Below, piece after piece: positions 6,226-13,007 of a DNA stretch of 13,007 nucleotides. The position numbers and the translations under genes are program-made. This stretch comes from Spirosomataceae bacterium (lineage in GTDB: Bacteria > Bacteroidota > Bacteroidia > Cytophagales > Spirosomataceae), in NCBI GenBank assembly GCA_030731175.1, contig JANQUM010000309.1, positions 1 to 13,007 of the forward strand, written 5' to 3'. Position 1 is the first letter of the stretch; each line of letters starts with the position of its first letter. The notes below the pieces were generated by a model that saw nothing but the letters and a program-made list of their open reading frames with translations, searched no databases and was not told the origin of the DNA.

Positions 6226-7680
6226 ATGAATAAGAAAACCAAGATTGTTGCCACCGTTGGGCCCGCTTCTGAAAGCGAAGAAATGCTCTTTAAACTTGCG
6301 AACGCTGGAGTGAACGTATTCCGCTTAAACTTCTCGCACGGAACGCACGACGAACACATGGAACGCATCACCCGTATCCGTAATATAAACGAAAAGCACG
6401 GGCTGAAATGTGCCATTTTACAGGATTTGCAAGGGCCAAAAATTCGAGTTGGTGAAATGGAAGGCGGAAACGCTGGAGTAGAACTTGTACCTGGAAATAA
6501 ATTTATTTTTACTAATAGCGATGTCATCGGAAATGCCGATCGCGTAAGCACGCCCTACAAAGGTATGTTTAAAGATGTAAAAGTGGGCGAGCGTATTTTG
6601 ATGGACGACGGTAATTTGGAAGTAAAAGTAACCGCCATCGATGTCGAAAACGAAGAGGTAATCACGGAAGTAGTTTACGGTGGATTATTGAAACAAAAGA
6701 AAGGTGTAAACTTACCGAGTACAAAAATTTCGATGCCGTCTGTTACCGAAAAAGATTGGGCAGATTTAGAGTTTGGTTTGGCAAACGACGTTGATTGGGT
6801 TGCCCTTTCGTTTGTGCGTACCGCCGCAGAAATCACCCGCATCAAAGATTTTATCAAATCAAAGGGAAGTACAGCGAAGGTAATTGCCAAAATTGAAAAG
6901 CCGGAAGCCATCGAAAACATGGACGCCATCATTGAAGCAACGGATGCCATCATGGTTGCCCGCGGTGATTTGGGGGTTGAAATGCCGGGTGAAAAAGTAC
7001 CGCTGATTCAGAAAGAATTAGTTCACAAATCAAACCTTGCTGGAAAACCTGTAATTGTGGCAACGCAAATGCTGGAAAGCATGATTGATAATGCCCGGGC
7101 AACCCGTGCCGAAATTGGTGACGTTGCAAATGCCGTTTTTGACGGAGCCGATGCGGTAATGCTTTCTGGTGAAAGTGCCGCAGGTAAGTATCCGCTTCTT
7201 GCCGTTCAAACTATGGCAAAAACACTAATGGAAGTGGAACATAATGCTGATCCGGCAGAACTGTACTTCAAGCACCATACCCGCGTAACCAAGGCCGATT
7301 ACGAGTCTAAAGAAAAAGATAATGATAACGTAATTATGATGGGCTGCCGCCTTGCCCGTGACATTGATATTAGTGCCATGATTGGTATTACATCTTCGGG
7401 TTATACCGCTGTCAGAATGTCGCATCACCGCCCTAAAGCAAGCATTTATATCTTTACGTCAAATAAGAAACTCGTTACGCAACTTAGCCTTTATTGGGGA
7501 GTTGAGGTTTTCTACACGCCCGAAATGTCAGGAATCAACGCCGATGCGGTGGTTGATAAAGCCCGTGATTTCTTGGTAGAAAAAGGTAAACTGCACAAAG
7601 GCGATAAATTTGTGAATATGCTGAGTGTGCCAATCAAGGCAGACAACAGAACAAATACCGTACGGTTGAGTTTTGTGTAA
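6226..7680 (+). CDS. pyk: Pyruvate kinase
   Basis: 484 residues from the ATG at 6226. The frame stays open to a TTG at 6211, but MNKKTKIVATVGPAS is the classic pyruvate kinase N terminus, so the ATG is preferred. The known reaction is phosphoenolpyruvate plus ADP giving pyruvate plus ATP, the last glycolytic step, in the cytoplasm. Visible motifs: FRLNFSHG (32-39) with substrate residues Arg33 and Asn35; LQDLQGPKIRVGE (65-77); a B-domain about 72-167; the active-site signature VIAKIEKPEAIENMDAI (219-235) with catalytic Lys222 and metal ligand Glu224; ARGDLGVEMP (245-254) with Asp248; ATQMLESMI and RAEIGDVANAVFDGADAVMLSGESAAGKYP (294-323). A complete C-terminal allosteric-type domain spans about 345-484. 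Length is normal for bacterial enzymes (about 470-480). It is monocistronic: own promoter, own terminator. Confidence 0.96.
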   Translation: MNKKTKIVATVGPASESEEMLFKLANAGVNVFRLNFSHGTHDEHMERITRIRNINEKHGLKCAILQDLQGPKIRVGEMEGGNAGVELVPGNKFIFTNSDVIGNADRVSTPYKGMFKDVKVGERILMDDGNLEVKVTAIDVENEEVITEVVYGGLLKQKKGVNLPSTKISMPSVTEKDWADLEFGLANDVDWVALSFVRTAAEITRIKDFIKSKGSTAKVIAKIEKPEAIENMDAIIEATDAIMVARGDLGVEMPGEKVPLIQKELVHKSNLAGKPVIVATQMLESMIDNARATRAEIGDVANAVFDGADAVMLSGESAAGKYPLLAVQTMAKTLMEVEHNADPAELYFKHHTRVTKADYESKEKDNDNVIMMGCRLARDIDISAMIGITSSGYTAVRMSHHRPKASIYIFTSNKKLVTQLSLYWGVEVFYTPEMSGINADAVVDKARDFLVEKGKLHKGDKFVNMLSVPIKADNRTNTVRLSFV

Positions 7681-7730
7681 GTAGAGCAAAGAAAAAGGAT
7701 GAAGGATAAAAGACCTTCTGCTATATTAGT

Positions 7731-7762
7731 AAACAGCCCGCAGATTCATCTGCGGGCTGTTT
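7731..7762. terminator. Bidirectional terminator between pyk and gdhA
   Basis: A perfect 15-bp inverted repeat, AAACAGCCCGCAGAT (7731-7745) and ATCTGCGGGCTGTTT (7748-7762), with only two bases between the arms, so the tip opens into a small loop. The A/T ends of the stem supply TTT on either strand. It sits between the convergent pyk and gdhA stop codons and can serve both. Confidence 0.85.
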
Positions 7763-7825
7763 GCATAAAAGGTGGTTAATCTTACGTCTTTGCTCTTTCA
7801 TCCGAATGAGCATTAGCAAAAAATA

Positions 7826-9103
7826 TCAACCATAACCGCCCCTAAATTTGTAAGTAGTGGCTACTTTATCAATAGCAAGAATGTACGCTGCTAAACGAAG
7901 CGAAACGTTATGCTTCTGCGAAATCTCAAAAACGTTACTAAACGCATCTTTCATTGAGCGGTCACAGCGGCGGTTAATTCTGTCGAGCGTCCATTTATAA
8001 CCGATGCGGTTTTGTACCCATTCAAAATAAGAAACCGTTACGCCACCGGCGTTGGCAAGAATATCAGGTACGACCATGATGCCTTTTTCGTTGATAATAT
8101 CGTCTGCTTTGGCGGAAGTTGGACCGTTTGCTCCTTCCACGATAAGTTTCGCCTGAATTTTGGAAGCATTCGATTTCGTGATTACATCTTCCATTGCCGC
8201 CGGAACGAGCAAATCAACCGGAAGTGTCAACAACTCTTCGCCGCCAATTAATTCAGCTTCTTTAAAACCTTCAAGCGTGCCGCCATTTGCATCACGGTAC
8301 GCCATTGCTTTCTGAATATCAATACCGTTTGAGTTGTAATATGCTCCAGAAATATCACTTATTCCGTGAATTTTTACGCCTTTTTCGGTCAATAAGTTAG
8401 CTGCGTGAGAGCCTACATTTCCGAAGCCTTGCACCGCGGCAGTTGAGCGGTATGGGTTAAGTTTTAGTTTGTCCATTGCGGCAAGTGCCGAAACCATCAC
8501 ACCACGTCCCGTTGCTTCAGTACGCCCTAACGAGCCTCCCAAAACGAGTGGTTTTCCAGTCACAACGGCCTGCGTTGTCATTCCTTTTGCTCGTGCGTAT
8601 TCGTCCATTAGCCACGCCATTTCACGGGGGCCGGTTCCCATATCGGGAGCGGGAATGTCTTTGTCTTGCCCAAAAATATCAATCATAGCAAGTGTGTAAG
8701 CCCGCATTAGGCGTTCAATTTCACCGGCAGACATTTGGCGTGGGTTACAAGCAATTCCGCCCTTTGCCCCACCGTAAGGTATATCTACCACGGCACATTT
8801 CCAGGTCATCCATGCTGCCAAGGCACGTACTTCGTCAAGAGTTACGTGCGGGTCAAACCTGATTCCGCCTTTTCCTGGGCCTAAAATTGTTGAGTGAATT
8901 ACCCGGTAGCCTTCAAAAACTTCCACTTTGCCATTGTCAAGCGTTACGGGCAAGCCCACAATTACCTGCTTGGCGGGTACTTTTAATATATAATACATCT
9001 CGTCGCTGATACCCAGTATTTTTACGGCGGCATCAAAGCGTGACATCATGGATTCCAACGGGTTTTCTTTGTCCGTTATCGGAGCTGGTTCTATGTATTG
9101 CAT
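7826..9103 (-). CDS. gdhA: Glutamate dehydrogenase (Glu/Leu/Phe/Val dehydrogenase family)
   Basis: 425 residues, the usual size of hexameric NAD-type bacterial glutamate dehydrogenases. The known reaction is the reversible oxidative deamination of glutamate to 2-oxoglutarate and ammonia, in the cytoplasm. An N-terminal substrate domain (about 1-190) has GPGKGGIRFDP (75-85) with Lys78, WKCAVVDIPYGGAKGGIACNP (101-121) with Lys102 and catalytic Lys114, and PAPDMGT (151-157) with Asp154. The Rossmann domain has VQGFGNVGSHAA (224-235). ILANAGGVTVSYFEWVQN near the C-terminal third is typical of glutamate rather than leucine or phenylalanine dehydrogenases. Asp250 after the second strand is compatible with NAD preference, but coenzyme choice is not certain. 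It is convergent with pyk and divergent from rluB, with its own promoter and possible operator repeats upstream. Confidence 0.92.
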   Translation of the reverse strand: MQYIEPAPITDKENPLESMMSRFDAAVKILGISDEMYYILKVPAKQVIVGLPVTLDNGKVEVFEGYRVIHSTILGPGKGGIRFDPHVTLDEVRALAAWMTWKCAVVDIPYGGAKGGIACNPRQMSAGEIERLMRAYTLAMIDIFGQDKDIPAPDMGTGPREMAWLMDEYARAKGMTTQAVVTGKPLVLGGSLGRTEATGRGVMVSALAAMDKLKLNPYRSTAAVQGFGNVGSHAANLLTEKGVKIHGISDISGAYYNSNGIDIQKAMAYRDANGGTLEGFKEAELIGGEELLTLPVDLLVPAAMEDVITKSNASKIQAKLIVEGANGPTSAKADDIINEKGIMVVPDILANAGGVTVSYFEWVQNRIGYKWTLDRINRRCDRSMKDAFSNVFEISQKHNVSLRLAAYILAIDKVATTYKFRGGYG

Positions 9104-9146
9104 TTAAGTTATTTTCTGATGAGATACGCAATTTTCAAATTGAGTG

Positions 9147-9176
9147 CAAACTTAGATAAAACTAATTCTATCTTAA
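9147..9176 (-). promoter_or_regulatory. Putative gdhA promoter
   Basis: On the minus strand TTA (9176-9174), a 19-bp spacer and TAAGTTTG (9154-9147) fit the Bacteroidota promoter form, with TTA in place of TTG. Transcription would start near 9141, about 38 nt before the gdhA ATG at 9103. Confidence 0.5.
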
Positions 9177-9200
9177 AATTCTACAAAACATTTGCTAACA

Positions 9201-9268
9201 GATTTTTATTTGTGTGATTTGGAAAATGCCTGATTTTTATTTGTACGATTAGTCATTAAGTACAAATA
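9201..9268. promoter_or_regulatory. TATTTGT box cluster, possible operator upstream of gdhA
   Basis: A 19-bp direct repeat, GATTTTTATTTGTGTGATT (9201-9219) and GATTTTTATTTGTACGATT (9232-9250), is 17/19 identical and offset by 31 bp. The second copy also forms a perfect 9-bp inverted repeat with a third box: TATTTGTAC (9238-9246) and GTACAAATA (9260-9268), arm centres 22 bp apart. These lie about 60-125 bp upstream of the predicted gdhA start site, where an activator or repressor could bind. The rest of the 9104-9478 gap is AT-rich with nothing further I recognise except the two promoters. Confidence 0.45.
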
Positions 9269-9425
9269 TTATGCGGGTAAATGGGTAATTTGAGTCAATA
9301 AAAATGGGTGGTGTTTTTTTTGTTAAAAATAGGAGATTTACCGTATTTTACGATAAAAGCATCATTTTGAAAGCGATAGTTTGAGTCCGAGGTTTTTTAG
9401 CAAATGGGTTACGATAATATTGTTT

Positions 9426-9433
9426 TACCTTTG
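9426..9433 (+). promoter_or_regulatory. Putative -7 box of the rluB promoter
   Basis: TACCTTTG matches TAnnTTTG exactly, with no convincing TTG partner upstream. A start near 9440 leaves a leader of about 40 nt before the ATG at 9479. It would make the in-frame ATG at 9404 untranscribed, which supports the downstream start. Confidence 0.5.
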
Positions 9434-9478
9434 CGGTTACAAAATCGGTTATTTTACAGACCGACCAATCAGATAAAA

Positions 9479-11038
9479 ATGGCAAAGAAGTATAATCACG
9501 ATAAGCAAAGCCGTCCAAAAGGGAAAAGGGACGAAAGAAAATCGGAGGAAGGTTCTCCGAAATTCGTTTTGAAACACAGTCCGAATCCCGACGAAAACCG
9601 CTCGTACCCTAAAGCTGAGCGTTTTAAAAAGAAAGCGAAGGCGGCGGCAGACAAAGAAAAAGAGCGTGAGGAACGCCCAAAGCGTTTCGGAAGTGACGAT
9701 AAATTTAAAAGTACGCCCCGCCCGTTCAGAGAAAATAGTGACCGCCAAAGTTTTGACCGAAGCCGCGGCGACTTCAAACCTCGCTCGGAAGAAAAACGCC
9801 CTTTCACAAAAAGTGCAGGTGATAAGCCGTGGGAAAATCGCTCGCCGAGAAGTTCGGAAGAAAAACGCCCATACCGCGAAAATAGTGACCGACCAAGTTT
9901 TGATCGAAGCCGCGGAGATTTCAAGCCTCGTTCGGACGAGAAACGCCCTTTCACGAAAAATACGAGCGATAAACCATGGGAAAGTCGTTCGCCGAGAAGT
10001 TCAGGCGAGAAACGGCCATTTTCTATAGATTCGAGTGAAAGCTCAAGAGAAAGCCGACCAACAAGGAGTTTCGGTAAAAAAACTGATTTAGAAAAAAATC
10101 GGGCAGATTTTGATTCCCGCTCAGAAGAGTTTAGACCTTTCACTAAAAAGGATAAGTTTGAAAACCGCAAAGACGGGCGAAAGAAAAGAGACGACTCTAA
10201 AACGAGCGAAGTACAGAGTAACCGTGCCGATAAGGGCAGAAAACCTCGCTACAACGAAGATGTCATGAAGTCGAAATTATCTGCCACGGCACTCAAAAAA
10301 GTGACAAAGCGGGAATCAACGCACAACGACGGTACGATAAGATTGAACCGCTACATTGCCAACGCAGGAATTTGCTCTCGCCGCGAAGCCGACGAACTTA
10401 TTGCCGCCGGAAAAGTAACCGTAAATGGCAAAGTCGTAACAGAACTCGGCTCACGGGTAATGCCAGAAGACAAAGTGACGTATAACGAGAAAACGCTTGA
10501 GCGGGAAAACTACGTCTATGTTTTGCTTAACAAACCAAAAGATTTTATAACAACTACGGATGATCCCGAAGAACGCAAAACGGTGATGGATATCGTTGCC
10601 GAAGCCGCCAACGAACGTATTTACCCAGTAGGAAGGCTCGACCGCAAAACAACGGGACTTTTGTTGTTAACCAACGACGGAAAACTCGCCGAAAAGCTTT
10701 CGCACCCTTCTAATAAAATCACGAAAATTTATCAAGCCGAACTCGATAAACCAATTACCGAAGAAGACTTTGACGCCATCAGAAAGGGTTTTGACCTCGA
10801 AGACGGATTTGTAAAACCCGACGAACTTGCACTTGTTACACCAGATGCCGAGGTAGTTGGTATAAAGATTCACAGCGGGAAAAACCGCATCGTTCGCCGG
10901 ATATTTGAGCATTTTGGGTACAAAGTACAGAAACTGGATCGCACCGTTTACGCTGATCTAAACAAGAAAGAGTTGCCCCGTGGCAAATGGCGTTATTTGA
11001 CAGAGAAAGAAGTAATCAAATTGAAATACCTCAATTAA
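9479..11038 (+). CDS. rluB: 23S rRNA pseudouridine synthase, RluB/RsuA family, with long charged N-terminal extension
   Basis: 519 residues from the ATG at 9479; MAKKYNHDKQ is a better start than the upstream in-frame ATG at 9404, which adds 25 residues and precedes the likely promoter box. Residues about 1-280 are low-complexity, rich in Arg, Lys, Asp, Glu and Ser, with a 49-residue tandem repeat. An S4 RNA-binding domain follows (about 287-335, IRLNRYIANAGICSRREADE). The catalytic domain (about 343-519) has LLNKPKDFITTTDD, the signature GRLDRKTTGLLLLTNDG (385-401) with catalytic Asp388, and KNRIVRRIFEHFGY. The family isomerises uridine to pseudouridine in rRNA; RluB acts near 23S position 2605 in E. 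coli. RluE/RluF or RsuA specificity cannot be excluded from sequence alone. Extended N termini of this kind are known in Bacteroidota homologues and may help RNA binding. It ends with an 8-bp tail-to-tail overlap with the GH97 gene. Confidence 0.9.
   Translation: MAKKYNHDKQSRPKGKRDERKSEEGSPKFVLKHSPNPDENRSYPKAERFKKKAKAAADKEKEREERPKRFGSDDKFKSTPRPFRENSDRQSFDRSRGDFKPRSEEKRPFTKSAGDKPWENRSPRSSEEKRPYRENSDRPSFDRSRGDFKPRSDEKRPFTKNTSDKPWESRSPRSSGEKRPFSIDSSESSRESRPTRSFGKKTDLEKNRADFDSRSEEFRPFTKKDKFENRKDGRKKRDDSKTSEVQSNRADKGRKPRYNEDVMKSKLSATALKKVTKRESTHNDGTIRLNRYIANAGICSRREADELIAAGKVTVNGKVVTELGSRVMPEDKVTYNEKTLERENYVYVLLNKPKDFITTTDDPEERKTVMDIVAEAANERIYPVGRLDRKTTGLLLLTNDGKLAEKLSHPSNKITKIYQAELDKPITEEDFDAIRKGFDLEDGFVKPDELALVTPDAEVVGIKIHSGKNRIVRRIFEHFGYKVQKLDRTVYADLNKKELPRGKWRYLTEKEVIKLKYLN
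9719..10012 (+). repeat. 147-bp tandem repeat (two copies) in the rluB N-terminal extension
   Basis: Copies at 9719-9865 and 9866-10012 encode 49 residues each (protein residues 81-129 and 130-178), 41/49 identical, with landmarks SFDRSRGDFKPRS, EKRPFT and DKPWE. A decayed third copy seems to follow from 10013. In the SFDRSRGDFKPRS block the five base differences between copies are all synonymous, suggesting selection on the protein sequence. Confidence 0.85.
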
Positions 11039-13004
11039 AAACTGGCTTAAAGCAAGCTGCAAAGCCACCACCGGGCGACATGGAAATATGAACCGTGTCG
11101 CCTTTTTTTACGCGGGTAAGTTTGCGTTGGTAATCCCTGCCGTCACGTTCTGAATTTGGCCCGTCAACAAAGGATTCCATTTCGTATTCCGTTCCCGCAT
11201 CCAGAAAGCTGAGTTTTACATCGTATTCCGTTGCTGTCCAGTCGGTCATTGAGCCAAGCCACCATTTATTACCATTCTTACGGGCAATGGTTACGTAATC
11301 GCCTACTTTGCTCGTCAGCGGAACGGTTTCGCTCCAAACCGTGGGCACATTTGAAAGAAAGTGCATGCACTCAATTTCGTCTTGATAAGTAGTTGGTGAA
11401 TCAGAAAGCATCTGCAACGGCGAATAATAAATAACGTACATGGCAAGCTGATGGCAGCGAGTGCCTTGGCTCATTGGCTGCTCGTTAATCATTCGCCAGT
11501 TAGTTGCGGTCATGTTCTGCATCGCTCCGGGCGTATAATCCATTGGACCAGCCACCATTCGGGTAAAAGGAAGAAGTACATCGTGGTCGGGCGAAATGCC
11601 TTTATCGCTAAATTTGTTCCATTCGAGCCCTTTTACGCCTTCTCTGGTAATGCAATTTGGGTACGTTTTTTCCAGCCCAGTTGGTTTGAAAGCCCCGTGA
11701 AAATCAACCAAAAGTTTGTGGTCGGCGGCAGATTTTAACGTTTTTTCGTAGAAATTTACGGCAACTTGATCGTCTCTGTCAATAAAGTCTACTTTTACGC
11801 CCGCAATTCCCCATTTTTCAAAAAGCTCAAACGCATCTTCCATTTGGCGGTCAAGCGTGTGCCAAACGCACCATAAAATTAACCTGACGTTTTTCTCTTT
11901 AGCGTATTTGGCAAGTTCGGGTAAATCTAAGGTTTCTTTCACAGAAAACATATTTTGCGGGTCAGACCAGCCTTCGTCTAAGATGACGTATTCCAACTTG
12001 TTTTCCGCCGCAAAATCAATGTAATATTCGTAGGTTTTATTGTTGATTCCCGTTTTGAAAGGTACGTTGAAGAGGTTCAGGGCATTCCACCAATCCCATG
12101 AAACTTTACCGGGTTTTATCCAGCTAATGTCGCCAATTTTCGAATCGCTGGCTAAGATATAAACCAACTGATTTTTGAGTAAATCTTGATCTTGGTTTGA
12201 GATTCCGACAATCCGCCAAGGCAACGAGCGTGAGCCGTTTGTCTGGGCAATAAAATCGTGGGTTTCGGTTACTTTTAGGTTAAAATCACGCATTCCGCCT
12301 TTCAGCCAATTTTTTGGGTGATTGGCAAATACGCCTTTTACGCTTCCTTTCACCAAAGAATCCGTCACTAAGTGCATTCCCGGGTAATCCAATAAGTCAG
12401 ATTCCATCACAATTGCTTTTCTGCCTTGGGGCAATTCCACCAAAAGCGGCATGGAAGACATTCCCTTGAATTTATCAATGGGTTTTAACTCGTAATCTGA
12501 CTCAAAAGAGTTGTCAAATTTATCGGGGTGAAAATACGCGTTAAAATTATCGGCGAAATTAAAAGTTGCCGTTTCATCTTTGATAATCATTCCGCCTGAA
12601 AACTTCGTAATCCAGCGGTACGCCATTCCGTCATTAAAGGCACGAAACGCCACCGAATAATCTCCTTTAAAGCTGATTATCAATTCGTTGCAGTTTTCTT
12701 GGATCGAACTTTCAAAACCGTAAATCGGGCGAAGAAAGCGATTGTGTGAAAACGTAAAATCGGTGCGGTAACGGGGCGATTTCCCCAATTCGCTACCGTC
12801 TTGTAAGGTCAATGAAATGGGCGAGTCAAGAATGAAGGGCTCGCCTTCGTAAGTCACGGAATACGACAGCGTTTTTGAAAGGTCAACGGTAATTTGGAGT
12901 TTGCTGTCAGGAGAGCTGACTTGCAGGGTTTTCTTGCTTTGTTGGCTAAATGCCACGCCGCAGCAAAGCCACAGAGCCGTGGCAAGGGTAAAAATTGATT
13001 TCAT
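11031..13004 (-). CDS. Secreted GH97 family alpha-glycosidase, retaining type
   Basis: 657 residues. Signal peptide about 1-20 (LATALWLCCGVAFS|QQ), without a usable lipobox, so probably periplasmic. The domain order fits GH97: N-terminal beta-supersandwich about 25-290, a (beta/alpha)8 barrel about 295-555 (WDWWNALN, YVILDEGWSD, RLILWCVWHTLD, GVKVDFIDRDDQ, YPNCITREGVKGLEW), and a C-terminal beta domain. Asp406 in VKVDF matches the nucleophile position of retaining members, and Glu461 lies 55 residues later, the same spacing as the Asp415/Glu470 pair I recall for the Bacteroides alpha-galactosidase BtGH97b. Gly437 in DFHGAF replaces the base Glu of inverting SusB-type alpha-glucosidases. An alpha-galactosidase-like activity is therefore more likely than SusB-like glucosidase. 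No SusC/SusD pair adjoins it inside the window, and its upstream promoter lies outside. The 3' end overlaps convergent rluB by 8 bp with no terminator between them. Confidence 0.9.
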   Translation of the reverse strand: MKSIFTLATALWLCCGVAFSQQSKKTLQVSSPDSKLQITVDLSKTLSYSVTYEGEPFILDSPISLTLQDGSELGKSPRYRTDFTFSHNRFLRPIYGFESSIQENCNELIISFKGDYSVAFRAFNDGMAYRWITKFSGGMIIKDETATFNFADNFNAYFHPDKFDNSFESDYELKPIDKFKGMSSMPLLVELPQGRKAIVMESDLLDYPGMHLVTDSLVKGSVKGVFANHPKNWLKGGMRDFNLKVTETHDFIAQTNGSRSLPWRIVGISNQDQDLLKNQLVYILASDSKIGDISWIKPGKVSWDWWNALNLFNVPFKTGINNKTYEYYIDFAAENKLEYVILDEGWSDPQNMFSVKETLDLPELAKYAKEKNVRLILWCVWHTLDRQMEDAFELFEKWGIAGVKVDFIDRDDQVAVNFYEKTLKSAADHKLLVDFHGAFKPTGLEKTYPNCITREGVKGLEWNKFSDKGISPDHDVLLPFTRMVAGPMDYTPGAMQNMTATNWRMINEQPMSQGTRCHQLAMYVIYYSPLQMLSDSPTTYQDEIECMHFLSNVPTVWSETVPLTSKVGDYVTIARKNGNKWWLGSMTDWTATEYDVKLSFLDAGTEYEMESFVDGPNSERDGRDYQRKLTRVKKGDTVHISMSPGGGFAACFKPVFN

Positions 13005-13007
13005 TTT

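Noticed and set aside
6177..6551. 124-codon minus-strand frame over the start of pyk
   Set aside because: It lies opposite strongly conserved pyruvate kinase motifs and has no family resemblance of its own.
9404..9478. Upstream ATG start for rluB
   Set aside because: A TACCTTTG promoter box (9426-9433) lies inside this 25-codon extension, and the extension does not match the lysine-rich character of the protein that begins at 9479.
9496..10170. Uninterrupted 224-codon frame on the minus strand opposite rluB
   Set aside because: It is the mirror of the Arg/Ser/Lys/Asp-rich repeat region; the product is Ser/Leu/Arg/Phe low-complexity with no recognisable domain, and the plus-strand frame continues into a proper S4/pseudouridine synthase.
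1..13007. Defence system, prophage, insertion sequence, CRISPR array, tRNA or rRNA genes
   Set aside because: No transposase, integrase, nuclease or repeat-spacer pattern was found, and no tRNA or rRNA gene was recognised; gene content is metabolic, rRNA-modifying and envelope-related.

Overview
The window reads as chromosome of a Bacteroidota species, most likely a member of the Cytophagales (Spirosomaceae-like; the genus cannot be fixed from sequence alone). Evidence: a TonB-dependent receptor with an N-terminal carboxypeptidase-regulatory-like domain, secreted proteins whose mature ends start just after a signal peptide ending in ..A|Q, almost no Shine-Dalgarno sequences, and several upstream boxes matching the Bacteroidota promoter form TTG-N(17-23)-TAnnTTTG. 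Gene content is mainly housekeeping metabolism plus cell-surface and glycan functions. There are no phage, IS, CRISPR or defence genes.

Layout. (1) 1-1250, minus strand: a DUF3089 alpha/beta-hydrolase-like secreted protein, followed with an 8-nt overlap by the start of a mannose-1-phosphate guanylyltransferase gene that runs off the left edge. (2) 1349-4474, plus: a 1041-residue TonB-dependent receptor with an unusual Ala/Val/Thr-rich insert in its barrel. (3) 4475-4727: a gap with three inverted repeats, namely a perfect 20-bp palindrome, a normal intrinsic terminator, and a very long hairpin with perfect 22-bp arms. (4) 4728-5876, minus: a 2-isopropylmalate synthase (LeuA) lacking the C-terminal leucine-sensing domain. 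Its 5' leader encodes a 17-residue Leu-rich peptide followed by mutually exclusive hairpins and a T-tract, the arrangement of a ribosome-mediated attenuator. (5) 6226-7680, plus: pyruvate kinase. (6) A bidirectional terminator, then 7826-9103, minus: glutamate dehydrogenase. (7) 9104-9478: a divergent promoter region with repeated TATTTGT boxes. (8) 9479-11038, plus: an RluB/RsuA-type rRNA pseudouridine synthase with a long charged N-terminal extension containing a 49-residue tandem repeat. (9) 11031-13004, minus: a secreted GH97 glycosidase of the retaining type, overlapping rluB tail-to-tail by 8 bp.

How it fits together: leuA, pyk and gdhA sit at the carbon/nitrogen junction (pyruvate to branched-chain amino acids, and glutamate to 2-oxoglutarate), but each appears to have its own promoter and they are not one operon. 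The receptor, GH97 enzyme and DUF3089 protein act at the envelope. The most notable signal is the leuA leader: the enzyme has lost its allosteric domain, while the mRNA leader appears able to sense leucyl-tRNA supply.
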